DNA of 64,000 bases from an uncultured Treponema sp. Its GTDB lineage: Bacteria; Spirochaetota; Spirochaetia; Treponematales; Treponemataceae. The stretch covers positions 109,323 to 173,322 of the forward strand of contig CALBXN010000119.1 in NCBI GenBank assembly GCA_937890485.1. Reading direction: 5' to 3'. Below are positions 23,673-32,373 of this stretch, piece after piece. Each line of letters begins with the position of its first letter. Positions within the stretch are counted from its first letter, which is position 1. Under the pieces are notes generated by a model. That model was not told where the DNA came from and searched no databases. It saw nothing but the letters and a program-made list of their open reading frames with translations. The position numbers and the translations under genes were made by a program.

Positions 23673-25196
23673 ATGGGTTTTATGAATTCAATGGAAAAGA
23701 CTCTGAATAATGATTTCAATAAGAGTTATACAGAGAATGGGGCATTAGGCTTCAGAACAACAGGTAAAGAGTTACTTGACCTTAATTTCAAAACTTCATC
23801 ACTTCGTAAGGAAGATGAACTTTCTATCGCTCAGAAGTTTGAAAGAGCTTTTGCTGAAGATAAGAAATACGCACTTAAATGGGCATTCTACTTACGTGAT
23901 GCAAGAGAGGGATTAGGTGAACGTAGAACATTTAGAGTGATTTTAAAGCACCTTTCGGGGGCAGAACCAAATATTTGCAAGGCACTTATTCCTTTGGTGG
24001 CTGAATATGGTAGATTCGATGACTTATTTGTTCTCTTTGGAACAGAATGTCAGAATGCCGCACTTGAATTAATCGAGAAACAGTTGGAATCAGATATCGC
24101 CGGAATGAAAAAGAATAAGCCTGTGTCATTACTTGCTAAATGGATGCCAAGTTTAAGTGCATCTTCAGCTAAGACTAGAGAGAATGCAAACGTAATTAGA
24201 AGTTATCTGGGATATTCGCCAAAGAAATACAGAAAAACACTTTCTGCTCTTCGTAAGTATATCGATGTAGTTGAACGCAAGATGTCAAGTAAACAGTGGG
24301 ATGAAATCAATTATGAGGCAGTTCCTTCAAAGGCAAACATCTTATACAAGAACGCTTTTATGAGAAATGACGAAGAACGCCGTGTTGCATATCTTGAAAG
24401 TATTAAGCGTGGAGAGGCAAAGATTAATTCTGCGACAAACTTCCCACATGATATTGTTCACAGTTATGTAAAAGGTGGTTGGGGATTCAGAGGTTCTGAA
24501 AATGACACACTTGAAGCATTATGGAAAGCACTTCCAAATCTTGTAAAGGATGATTCAAATACTCTTGTTGTTAGAGATGGTTCAGGAAGTATGACAATTA
24601 CTGTTGATCCAAACAGTAGCGTAACTGCTTTGGAAGTTTCAACAGCACTTGCGATTTATTTCTCTGAAAGAAGTTCTGGAGAATTTAAAGATCAGTTCAT
24701 TACTTTTAGTTCACGTCCATCATTAATTAAACTTGATAAATGTAGTTCATTAGCAGCAAAAATCAGAAGATGTTATTCAGAAGGTGATTGTTCAAACACA
24801 AATATCAAAGCTACATTTGATTTGGTATTGAGAACAGCAATCAAGAACAAAATGAAGCAGGAAGATATGCCTAAGAACATTTTGATTATCAGTGATATGG
24901 AATTCGATTATGGTACATATGATCGTCCAAACAAAACACTCTTCGAAAACATTGCGAGAGAATATGCTGATGCTGGATATCAGTTACCAAGATTGATTTT
25001 CTGGAACGTAAACTCAAGAACTGGAACTATTCCTGTAAAGGAAAACGCTCTCGGAGTTGCACTTGTTTCTGGTTTCTCTGTCAATGTTGTAAAGATGGTA
25101 TTAAGTGGTCAGCTTGATCCTTATAAATGCCTTATCGAACAGCTTGATGTTGAGAGATACGCACCAGTTGAAGAGGCAATTAAGAGTTTAATATAA
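23673..25196 (+). CDS. DUF2828 protein (TROVE/Ro60-like helical repeats plus vWA)
   Basis: 507 residues. The N-terminal part has the DUF2828 hallmarks ENGALGFRTTG..LLDL and YLRDAREGLGERRTFRVIL; the C-terminal vWA domain has a MIDAS motif DGSGSM near residue 303. The design resembles Ro60, the ring protein that binds Y RNAs and misfolded RNAs, but the kinship is structural and remote. AGGAGG precedes the start. It is flanked on both sides by ACAGCAA RNA elements and followed by RNA ligase and Thg1-like genes, which strongly suggests an RNA-binding role. Confidence 0.8.
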   Translation: MGFMNSMEKTLNNDFNKSYTENGALGFRTTGKELLDLNFKTSSLRKEDELSIAQKFERAFAEDKKYALKWAFYLRDAREGLGERRTFRVILKHLSGAEPNICKALIPLVAEYGRFDDLFVLFGTECQNAALELIEKQLESDIAGMKKNKPVSLLAKWMPSLSASSAKTRENANVIRSYLGYSPKKYRKTLSALRKYIDVVERKMSSKQWDEINYEAVPSKANILYKNAFMRNDEERRVAYLESIKRGEAKINSATNFPHDIVHSYVKGGWGFRGSENDTLEALWKALPNLVKDDSNTLVVRDGSGSMTITVDPNSSVTALEVSTALAIYFSERSSGEFKDQFITFSSRPSLIKLDKCSSLAAKIRRCYSEGDCSNTNIKATFDLVLRTAIKNKMKQEDMPKNILIISDMEFDYGTYDRPNKTLFENIAREYADAGYQLPRLIFWNVNSRTGTIPVKENALGVALVSGFSVNVVKMVLSGQLDPYKCLIEQLDVERYAPVEEAIKSLI

Positions 25197-25214
25197 AGTA
25201 ACCAAATATACGGA

Positions 25215-25253
25215 AGAGCATTACAGCAAATTCCAAAAAGTACAAAATGCTCT
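25215..25253 (+). ncRNA. ACAGCAA RNA element 8
   Basis: AGAGCAT (25215-25221) pairs perfectly with ATGCTCT (25247-25253) around a 25-nt loop that starts TACAGCAA. It lies 19 nt after the DUF2828 stop. Confidence 0.5.
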
Positions 25254-25255
25254 GT

Positions 25256-25332
25256 AAGACACATACAGCAACCAACCAAAAAAATAATGCGATCAACTTT
25301 TAATTGATATAATAGCAAATTTTAGGTGTCTT
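25256..25332 (+). ncRNA. ACAGCAA RNA element 9 (tRNA-sized)
   Basis: A 77-nt unit closed by AAGACAC (25256-25262) and GTGTCTT (25326-25332). ATACAGCAA follows the 5' strand. In the middle ATCAA-CTTTTAA-TTGAT (25292-25308) has the exact shape of an anticodon arm with loop CTTTTAA (anticodon TTT, Lys). D- and T-arms are missing. It looks like a reduced tRNA mimic. Confidence 0.5.
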
Positions 25333-25353
25333 GAGAAACGTATATATCCCAAT

Positions 25354-25378
25354 AGGCTAGATTCAATTCTAGCCTTTC
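25354..25378 (+). terminator. Probable intrinsic terminator
   Basis: AGGCTAGA (25354-25361) pairs with TCTAGCCT (25368-25375) and is followed by TTTC. It lies between the RNA elements and the RNA ligase gene. Confidence 0.6.
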
Positions 25379-25400
25379 ATATAGATAAAGAGGTAATAAA

Positions 25401-26480
25401 TTGAGAAAGTTAGCAACAATAAGAATGATTGGGGATATAAAACCAATCGAGGGGGCTGACAGAATCGAAGTGGCAAAAGTCGATGGTTGGGAAGTTGTCA
25501 TTTCAAAGAAAGATAATTTCAAAGTTGGAGATTTGATTGTTTATATTGAAATTGACAGTCAAATGCCAAAGAAACCAGAATATGAATTCCTTGCATCAAG
25601 AAAGTATGTTGTAAAAACTATTGTGATGCGAGGACAAATTTCACAGGGTTTAGTTTTACCGTTGGCTGTTTTGCCTGAAGGAAATTATAAATTAGGTGAT
25701 GATGTCACGGAGATTCTTGGGATTACAAAATATGATCCACAGCTTGAAGAAGAGAATGAAATTGTAAATTTCGAAAAGAAGAAAGCAAAAAATCCTATTG
25801 TCAAATATCTTTTGAGATATGCTTGGTTTAGAAAACTGTATTTGAAATCATCTGCAAAAACAGATTTTCCATCATGGATTAGAAAAACAGATGAAGAAAG
25901 AATTCAGAATTGTACACGATTATTCGAAAGAATGAAAAGAGACAAAATTAAGCTGAGTGTTACCGAAAAGATTGACGGATGTTCAGCAACATATTACTTA
26001 AAGAGAATTAGTAAAAGAAGATTTGAATTTGGTGTATGTAGCAGAAACAGAAGATTAGCAACTCCTGATAACTCATATTATTGGAAAATTGCTAGACAGT
26101 ACAACATTGAAGAAGTACTCAAGAGATTAATTGGAGATGGCGAATATATTATTCTTCAAGGAGAAATCACTGGAGAAGGAATCCAGGGGAACAAGTATAA
26201 AGTTAAAGGTTATTCATTTTGGGCATATAATTTGATTACGACAGAAAAGAAATATACAACAGATGAAATGCAACCAGTTTTAGTAAAACATGGTATTTAT
26301 ACAGTTCCTATTGTTACATTGGAGTATAATGCGCCAGAAACAATTAGTGATATGGTTGAGTATGTGAAAGGTAATTCACAGATTGTACAACGTGAAAGAG
26401 AAGGGTGCGTTTTTAGAAATGTAAAGGAAAATATTTCATTTAAATGTATTAATCCTAATTTCTTATTGGCTGAAGGGTAA
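25401..26480 (+). CDS. RNA ligase, Rnl5 (Deinococcus-type) family
   Basis: 359 residues beginning at TTG (AGAGGT 6 nt upstream). The N-terminal OB-like module (RKLATIRMIGDIKPIEGADR..KVGDLIVYIEIDSQ) precedes a nucleotidyltransferase domain with the adenylated lysine in EKIDG (K190) and motif V-like ISFKCINPNFL at the C-terminus. This order, OB first, is typical of the DraRnl/Rnl5 family, which seals nicked or broken RNA. It lies between the interrupted tRNA cluster/DUF2828 and a Thg1-like gene, so joining tRNA pieces is the obvious hypothesis. Confidence 0.88.
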   Translation: MRKLATIRMIGDIKPIEGADRIEVAKVDGWEVVISKKDNFKVGDLIVYIEIDSQMPKKPEYEFLASRKYVVKTIVMRGQISQGLVLPLAVLPEGNYKLGDDVTEILGITKYDPQLEEENEIVNFEKKKAKNPIVKYLLRYAWFRKLYLKSSAKTDFPSWIRKTDEERIQNCTRLFERMKRDKIKLSVTEKIDGCSATYYLKRISKRRFEFGVCSRNRRLATPDNSYYWKIARQYNIEEVLKRLIGDGEYIILQGEITGEGIQGNKYKVKGYSFWAYNLITTEKKYTTDEMQPVLVKHGIYTVPIVTLEYNAPETISDMVEYVKGNSQIVQREREGCVFRNVKENISFKCINPNFLLAEG

Positions 26481-26490
26481 GGAGAAAAGT

Positions 26491-27321
26491 ATGGACACAA
26501 GCGATTTAGGCATGAGAATGAAAGAATATGAAGATGCTAACAAAGTATATCTTACAAGAAGAATTCCAGTAATGATTCGTGTGGATGGTAGAGCATTTCA
26601 TACATATACAAAAGGTTTTGAAAGACCTTTTGACAAAATTCTTACAGATGCAATGCAAATGACAATGAAATATTTATGTGAAAATATTCCAGGATGTGTT
26701 CTTGGATATACACAGAGCGATGAAATTTCATTGTTGTTAATTGACTACAAAACAAGAAACTCAGGTGCTTGGTATAATTATGTAAGACGTAAAGTTGAAA
26801 CTGCAGCAGCAAGTATGGCTACAATGGCATTTAATCAAATGTTCTCAGAGATTGTAATGAGGCGTTCAATCATTGAATTGTCTGAATGTGAAAACGATTT
26901 TGATAAAGTAGTAATCATGGATAAATACGAAAAGTATATGCGTAAAGCTGGTTGGGCTAGTTTTGACGCAAGAGCGTTTAACATTCCAGAATTTGAAGTT
27001 GAAAATGAATTTATCTGGAGACAGTCAGATTGTGTTAGAAATTCAATTCAGTCAGTAGGACATGCAAATTTCACAGACAAAGAACTTGATCATAAAAATA
27101 TGAATATGATTCAAGATATGCTTATGACACAAAAGGGAATAAATTGGAATAACTTCCCTGTACATTTAAAAAGAGGTAGTTGTTGTATCAAAGTTCCAAA
27201 AGTTTTTAATGAAGGAACTGAAAAGGAATTCACAAGAAATAAATGGACAATTGATACTAACATTCCTATTTTTACACAGGATAGAAGCTATATTTCTAAT
27301 TGTATCGTAATTGAGAAATAA
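26491..27321 (+). CDS. Thg1-like 3'-5' polymerase
   Basis: 276 residues with RVDGRAFHTYTKGF (D32) and GYTQSDEISLLL (D77/E78), the metal-binding motifs of Thg1/TLP enzymes, and the C-terminal NNFPVHLKRGSCC block. Thg1 adds G-1 to tRNA-His; bacterial and phage Thg1-like proteins extend truncated tRNA 5' ends in the 3'-5' direction, guided by the acceptor strand. AGGAGA precedes the ATG, 10 nt after the RNA ligase stop. Together with RNA ligase and CCA-adding enzyme the phage could rebuild both ends and the middle of a tRNA. Confidence 0.92.
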   Translation: MDTSDLGMRMKEYEDANKVYLTRRIPVMIRVDGRAFHTYTKGFERPFDKILTDAMQMTMKYLCENIPGCVLGYTQSDEISLLLIDYKTRNSGAWYNYVRRKVETAAASMATMAFNQMFSEIVMRRSIIELSECENDFDKVVIMDKYEKYMRKAGWASFDARAFNIPEFEVENEFIWRQSDCVRNSIQSVGHANFTDKELDHKNMNMIQDMLMTQKGINWNNFPVHLKRGSCCIKVPKVFNEGTEKEFTRNKWTIDTNIPIFTQDRSYISNCIVIEK

Positions 27322-27348
27322 ACAAGCAAAAATAAAAAGGAGAAAAAC

Positions 27349-27456
27349 ATGAAAACAGGTTATTCAGAAATTGTAAACGAAAATTATATCGGTAAAAGTG
27401 AGAATCCAATTTCAATGAATGAGATTCTCAAAAAGGCAAATGACGAACAGTTATAG
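27349..27456 (+). CDS. Small ORF, 35 aa, in frame with the next gene across one TAG
   Basis: AAGGAG lies 6 nt before the ATG, behind a copy of the dispersed motif. The frame ends at TAG (27454-27456), and the same frame continues open (PSSSSLEK) into the nicotinamidase-like gene. It is either a free micropeptide or the N-terminal extension of that enzyme made by stop read-through. Confidence 0.5.
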   Translation: MKTGYSEIVNENYIGKSENPISMNEILKKANDEQL

Positions 27457-27480
27457 CCTTCCTCAAGCAGTCTTGAAAAG

Positions 27481-28254
27481 GTGTTGTTCCTCGGCATCGA
27501 TGTTCAGCAAGATTTTATGGATAATGGGGCATTAGGTGTCGCAGGAGCACACGAAGATGTTAAGAGAATGACAAAATTTATCTATGACAATATGGATAAA
27601 ATCACAGATATTGCAGTATCTATTGATACTCATATCCCACATCAGATTTTCCATCCTTGTTGGTGGGTTGATGAAAATGGTAATAATCCAGCACCATACA
27701 CAGTTATCACATTAGCTGATTTAGATTCTGGAAAATGGAAACCAATTATTGCACCAGTAAAGAGCAGAGAGTATGTAGAAAATCTTGAAAAGAATTCTAA
27801 GAAACAGCTTTGTGTTTGGACATATCATTGCTTACAGGGTACAGCCGGAGCAGCACTTGAAAATCAGTTTGCTAATATGGTTTACTTCCATTCTGTTGCA
27901 AAGAAAACGGTTGCAAATCGTATTGTAAAAGGTCAAGATCCACTTTCAGAAATGTATGGAATTATCAAGCCTGAATATGACCGTAAAGGTTATATTAACA
28001 TGGATTTACTTAATAAATTCGAAAAATACGATAAGATTATCATTGCTGGTGAAGCAAGAGATTATTGTGTTTATGAATCTCTTTGTCAGATGCTTGAATT
28101 TTACAAGAACAATCCAGACGTATTAAAGAAATTTTATGTGTTGGAAGATTGTATGTCATCTATCGGTGATTCTGCAGTAGTAGATAAAATGTATGCAGAT
28201 TTACAGAAGAAATACAAGTTCAATATTGTGAAGAGTACAGAGTGGAGTTTATAA
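27481..28254 (+). CDS. Nicotinamidase-like cysteine hydrolase
   Basis: 257 residues with the isochorismatase/PncA layout: GIDVQQDFM (catalytic Asp), SIDTHIPHQIFHPCWW (metal-binding D-x-H and H), and GEARDYCVYESLCQ (catalytic Cys). PncA converts nicotinamide to nicotinate in NAD salvage. The gene has no good start: only GTG at 27481 with a poor ribosome site, while the upstream 35-codon frame with a strong site is in phase across one TAG. With a NADAR-like protein, PARP and macro domain in the genome, it may serve NAD recovery. Confidence 0.8.
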   Translation: MLFLGIDVQQDFMDNGALGVAGAHEDVKRMTKFIYDNMDKITDIAVSIDTHIPHQIFHPCWWVDENGNNPAPYTVITLADLDSGKWKPIIAPVKSREYVENLEKNSKKQLCVWTYHCLQGTAGAALENQFANMVYFHSVAKKTVANRIVKGQDPLSEMYGIIKPEYDRKGYINMDLLNKFEKYDKIIIAGEARDYCVYESLCQMLEFYKNNPDVLKKFYVLEDCMSSIGDSAVVDKMYADLQKKYKFNIVKSTEWSL

Positions 28255-28267
28255 GGAGGAAAATAAA

Positions 28268-28927
28268 ATGAGTGAAGTTATTATTAGTGGATTAGACGAT
28301 CTTGAAATTGAAAACACATCAATTGATGATATCGACAGTGAAAATGTCAATCTGATTTTCCTCGGAATTGATAAATCAGGTTCAATGCATTGTTATACAA
28401 GCGATATGATTAATTGCTTAAAAGAATTTAAACAGGCATTAACTGATTCAAAAGAAGCAGATGAAATTCTTGTGGCAAGAGCAGACTTCAATGCGAATAT
28501 TGATGTTGGTGGTTATAAGAAGATTACAGAGTTTGAAACATATTATACTCCAGGTGGTATGACTGCATTGTACGATGTTATTGAACAGGGTGGAGAGAAA
28601 TTACTTGAATATATGAATTTCTTAAAGCAGCAGGGAGTACGTGTGAAGCCAGTTTTTGCAATCTTTAGTGATGGAGAAGATACGGTGAAAAACGATGCTT
28701 CAAAAGCTAAGAACATGATCAAAGAGCTTAATGCAAAAGAAGTAATTACAGCATTCATTAGCTTTGGTGGTGCAGCTACATCAATTGCAAAAAATCTTGG
28801 CTTTAAAAATATCCTTGATGTTGGAAGTTCTGCATCAGAATTGCGTAAGGCGTTCGACTGCTTGAGCAAGTCTGTAATTGAAAGCTCAAAGAGTGTTGTA
28901 ACTGACGTTGACAATTTCTTTATTTAA
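28268..28927 (+). CDS. terY: TerY-type vWA protein
   Basis: 219 residues, essentially one vWA domain with the MIDAS motif GIDKSGSM near residue 33, a T in YTPGGMTALYD and FSDGEDT. This is the TerY type. It is followed at short distance by PP2C phosphatase and kinase genes, the known TerY-P triad that accompanies Ter proteins. It probably acts as a metal-dependent scaffold. AAGGAGG precedes the ATG. Confidence 0.85.
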   Translation: MSEVIISGLDDLEIENTSIDDIDSENVNLIFLGIDKSGSMHCYTSDMINCLKEFKQALTDSKEADEILVARADFNANIDVGGYKKITEFETYYTPGGMTALYDVIEQGGEKLLEYMNFLKQQGVRVKPVFAIFSDGEDTVKNDASKAKNMIKELNAKEVITAFISFGGAATSIAKNLGFKNILDVGSSASELRKAFDCLSKSVIESSKSVVTDVDNFFI

Positions 28928-28939
28928 GGAACAGTTATT

Positions 28940-29422
28940 ATGAAAAAAGCATTTTTAATCGCCATGTTTTGTATTTTGCTTTTTTCTTTGGTTGGTTGCC
29001 AAAATGCTGCTACAGTGGAATCTAAAGAGGAAATCAATATAAAAGATGAAACTGTGGTAGCAAATACCGAACCAAAAAAGTTTCAAGATAAACATTCTAT
29101 GGATTGGGATTTTATAGATGCAGAGTTTTTATTAAAAATCGCAGAATACAAGGGTGGAACAGTTGAAGATAGGGCTTATACCATTCTTGTTACTTTGAAT
29201 AGAGTCTGGGAATATGCTTTAGATGACACTTATAAGCCATATAGCGAACATACAGTAAGCATGATTCAAGATGTGGTTCTCAGAGAGTTATATGAAGTTG
29301 AAGGTATTACACCGACTGAATTTGAGGGTATCATCCCAAGTGAAGAAACAAAAGAAGCAATGAACATGATTATGCATGAAAAATTTGATAATAGCAATGG
29401 TTCATTAGAATATATGAATTAA
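28940..29422 (+). CDS. Putative lipoprotein, weak resemblance to SleB-type domain
   Basis: Signal peptide with lipobox LVGC near residue 20. The mature part (EYKGGTVEDRAYTILVTLNRVWEYA) resembles the conserved block of SleB-type wall hydrolases seen at 14841, but the catalytic GEAEG motif is missing. It lies inside the TerY triad. It would be exported and membrane-anchored; an enzymatic role is doubtful. Confidence 0.6.
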   Translation: MKKAFLIAMFCILLFSLVGCQNAATVESKEEINIKDETVVANTEPKKFQDKHSMDWDFIDAEFLLKIAEYKGGTVEDRAYTILVTLNRVWEYALDDTYKPYSEHTVSMIQDVVLRELYEVEGITPTEFEGIIPSEETKEAMNMIMHEKFDNSNGSLEYMN

Positions 29423-29437
29423 GTAAGAGGGAAAGTT

Positions 29438-30076
29438 ATGCTAATAAATAAAATGGGATATGACCATTTGAAATTTGGCACTAACTGTCAGGATTTTGGT
29501 TTAGAAATACCAGAGCATAAATATAAAGTTGTTTGTGATGGATGTTCAGAAGGACTACATACTGAAGTTGGTGCAAAAACATTTTGCCATTTAATGAATG
29601 ATGGTTGTGATGTGCCGGAGGCATTTGACAAATTGGTTAATATGTTTGGATCATCAATTGAAAGTATGAAGAATTTCTTGTGTTTTACAATTATATCGGT
29701 ATATGAAAATGATGTGAATTTCATATTAAGTCATTGTGGTGATGGTTTTGTAATTCTGGAAGATATGGATGGGAATATTTCTTTCGAGGAATTAACAGAT
29801 GGCGAATATCCAAAATATTATATCTATAATTACATTGAAAGTAAGTATCTAAAACACTATGCAGAAGGTGTTGAGCTTGCAACAAAATTATACAAAAAAG
29901 AGCAATATAAAAATGTTGGTATTGCTTCAGATGGATTGAGATATCTATTTAAAGCTGATACAGATTTACAAGAAGAATTTGTTGAATGTTTAAAGTCTGG
30001 TAAAGCAGCCAAAGTCAAAAGATTTGTTAATCGTAATCAGAATATCTTCAAGGACGATTTGACAATTATTTTCTAG
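29438..30076 (+). CDS. PP2C-type protein phosphatase
   Basis: 212 residues with metal-binding motifs in order: TNCQDFGL, VVCDGCSEG, HCGDGFV, GIASDGLRYL and KDDLTIIF at the end. These match the PPM/PP2C fold. Second member of the TerY-P triad; it would oppose the kinase encoded 11 nt downstream. Confidence 0.82.
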   Translation: MLINKMGYDHLKFGTNCQDFGLEIPEHKYKVVCDGCSEGLHTEVGAKTFCHLMNDGCDVPEAFDKLVNMFGSSIESMKNFLCFTIISVYENDVNFILSHCGDGFVILEDMDGNISFEELTDGEYPKYYIYNYIESKYLKHYAEGVELATKLYKKEQYKNVGIASDGLRYLFKADTDLQEEFVECLKSGKAAKVKRFVNRNQNIFKDDLTIIF

Positions 30077-30087
30077 GAGGTGGCAAT

Positions 30088-31779
30088 ATGATATTGAGAA
30101 CTGATATATCACAACTTCCTATCTTGTCAGAAGGTGGAGAAGGTATTATTTATGAATATAATTCGCAGCTTATCAAGTTTTATAAACCACATGTAAATCG
30201 TGAGTCAAAAGCTAAAAAGATAAGAATGCTTATGAAGAAACAGTTGCCGACAGGAGTAGTCGCACCACTTGATGTTGTTTACGATAAAAATAGAAATTTC
30301 GTAGGTTATGTAATGGATAGAATTAACGGAGAGGAATTCAAAAAACTTTCCAACAAAAAGTTTGTTACGGCAAATGGTATTACTAAAAAGGAAATATTAT
30401 ATATGCTGAAACAAGTATATGAGATTCTGCAGCAATTACATAGCCAGAACATTTACATTGGTGATTTGAATGACCAAAATATTTTGTTTGATAAATCATA
30501 CCAAGTATATATTATTGACTGTGATAGTTGGACAATTGATGATGAAAAGTGCGAGGTTGCAATGGATTTGTTTAAAGATCCATTATTAAAAAAGAATGAT
30601 TTTGATGCAAAAACTGATACATATGCATTTAGTATATTAAGCTGGAAAGCATTGACAAGAATTCATCCTTTTGGTGGAACTATGCAGCCGGACATGAATA
30701 TCATGGATAGAATGAAAAAAGGTATATCTGTGATTGATAACAGCAATGTTATTATTCCAAGAACTATCAGTTCATGGGCTGGATTATCGCCGGAACTTAT
30801 TAATGCTCTGAAAGCTATTTTTGAAAATAGAAGTAGAGAATTAAATGACGAAATCCAGGAATTATATAATCACTTAGCTTTTTGTAAGGTTGATAAAGAT
30901 TACTATTATGACAGATACAATATTTGTCCTGTGTGTGATAGTTCAGCTCAAATCAACAAGAAACCAATTTCTCAAGGTGTACAGTCTGGATTACGACTCA
31001 TTGAATTACTTGTTAGAAGTAATATTAAGATTGTGATCAATGAAAATACATATATTGACAATGATGATTACATTGTGAATGTGAGAACTGGAAAGAAAGT
31101 TAAGTATAAAAACATGATAAAATACTACTTTGATTCTAACGATGTTTTAATTGAGTGTGGAAATAGTAGTGTAATAATTCATAGTGATAACACCTATGTA
31201 TTTGAAAAGAAATACAAAAGCAATGTAGTAGTTGAAGGTAATAAACTTTATTACATTTCGAAGAAAAATACCCTTATAGAAGTTACAATTACTCAGAATG
31301 GAAATAACATCAGAAATGTATGTAAATGTAGCAACAATTGTTATTTTGAAGTATCACATGGAAAATATTTTGTTATCAACTATTATCAGGGAAAGATTGT
31401 ATTTAATAACAACGGTGTAAATTGTGAGTACGAATACAGTGGCAAAATTGAAAACTACGGAATTCATTATGATGTTTTTACCGATAAATGGTTGGTTGTA
31501 ATTGAAAATGAAACCAACAAATTTTTGACTCTTGTATTTAAAAATAACGAAATTCAATATAAATGTGATCGAATAAGATTTGAGTGTTCTTTGGGAAATA
31601 TCTGTATAAGTAATAATACATTGTTTTTCCCTATTGATGGGAACATTAGAGGATTTGCATATCAGAAAGACTTGTTTAAAGACTTTCAATGTGATGTTGT
31701 AAATAATGACAGTAGACTAATTAAAGATGGCAAAAAATTCATTATCGTCAACGATGAAAATATATATGCTTTATCATAA
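30088..31779 (+). CDS. Ser/Thr protein kinase of the TerY-P triad
   Basis: 563 residues. The N-lobe has LSEGGEGIIYEY (glycine loop) and LIKFYKP (lysine). The catalytic loop is IGDLNDQNILFD and the metal motif IDCDSW. A zinc knuckle CPVC lies near residue 281, and the C-terminal half is a repeat-like beta-rich domain. AGGAGG precedes the ATG. Kinase, phosphatase and vWA together form a phosphorylation switch known from Ter loci; targets are unknown. Confidence 0.85.
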   Translation: MILRTDISQLPILSEGGEGIIYEYNSQLIKFYKPHVNRESKAKKIRMLMKKQLPTGVVAPLDVVYDKNRNFVGYVMDRINGEEFKKLSNKKFVTANGITKKEILYMLKQVYEILQQLHSQNIYIGDLNDQNILFDKSYQVYIIDCDSWTIDDEKCEVAMDLFKDPLLKKNDFDAKTDTYAFSILSWKALTRIHPFGGTMQPDMNIMDRMKKGISVIDNSNVIIPRTISSWAGLSPELINALKAIFENRSRELNDEIQELYNHLAFCKVDKDYYYDRYNICPVCDSSAQINKKPISQGVQSGLRLIELLVRSNIKIVINENTYIDNDDYIVNVRTGKKVKYKNMIKYYFDSNDVLIECGNSSVIIHSDNTYVFEKKYKSNVVVEGNKLYYISKKNTLIEVTITQNGNNIRNVCKCSNNCYFEVSHGKYFVINYYQGKIVFNNNGVNCEYEYSGKIENYGIHYDVFTDKWLVVIENETNKFLTLVFKNNEIQYKCDRIRFECSLGNICISNNTLFFPIDGNIRGFAYQKDLFKDFQCDVVNNDSRLIKDGKKFIIVNDENIYALS

Positions 31780-32296
31780 AGATGTGGTTCTGCCAACGGA
31801 AAAATATTATGTGTATTTCCACAGAAATCCATTGACAAACAAAGTCTTTTATGTTGGTGCAGCCAAAGGGAATCCCTTAAGAGCATATGAATTTGGCAAG
31901 CATAGGAGTGAAGCCTGGAAGAAAGAAGTTCTTTCGTTCGGAGGCACATGCAATTTGATCGTCGAGATTGTGCATTATTGTAAAGATCCGATAGAAGCAC
32001 AAGAGTTGGAATTTAAGTTAATATATGATTTAAGATCGAAAGGCGAAGCCTACTGTAGTAATGAGGGAGATACATCTTTTCAGAGAAGATATCCTAAGTT
32101 ACAGTATCATTTATATTTGAATGACGAATATCTTTTGTTTACAAGAAAAACGGATTTGTATGGTTATTGCAAAGAGAAATACGGTTTTAGTCGTAATATT
32201 GTAAATTCGATAATAGAAAGCGATAAACAGTATTATGGTTTAAATAAAAGTGCTCATGGTTTGAAAATTGTGAGAGAAGGAAGAGAAAAAATGTGA
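31727..32296 (+). CDS. GIY-YIG-like endonuclease domain protein
   Basis: The strands KYYVYFHRNP..NKVFYVGAAKG and RAYEFGKHRSEAWKKEV correspond to the Y(I)Y...FYVG..R..... pattern of GIY-YIG nucleases, and EAQELEFKLI supplies the glutamate helix. The first 10-13 residues overlap the kinase gene, and no start has a clear ribosome site. It may be a homing endonuclease or repair nuclease. Confidence 0.7.
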   Translation: MAKNSLSSTMKIYMLYHKDVVLPTEKYYVYFHRNPLTNKVFYVGAAKGNPLRAYEFGKHRSEAWKKEVLSFGGTCNLIVEIVHYCKDPIEAQELEFKLIYDLRSKGEAYCSNEGDTSFQRRYPKLQYHLYLNDEYLLFTRKTDLYGYCKEKYGFSRNIVNSIIESDKQYYGLNKSAHGLKIVREGREKM

Positions 32297-32306
32297 GTGT
32301 AATCAC

Positions 32307-32334
32307 TTGACAAATCAAAAATTCGTGTTACTAT
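32307..32334 (+). promoter_or_regulatory. Promoter of the replication genes
   Basis: TTGACA (32307-32312) and TACTAT (32329-32334) with 16-nt spacing, followed by a variant of the dispersed motif (AAACACGCAAGAATAAAG). Confidence 0.65.
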
Positions 32335-32373
32335 AAACACGCAAGAATAAAGTAAGCAAAAAGAGGTAAATTA

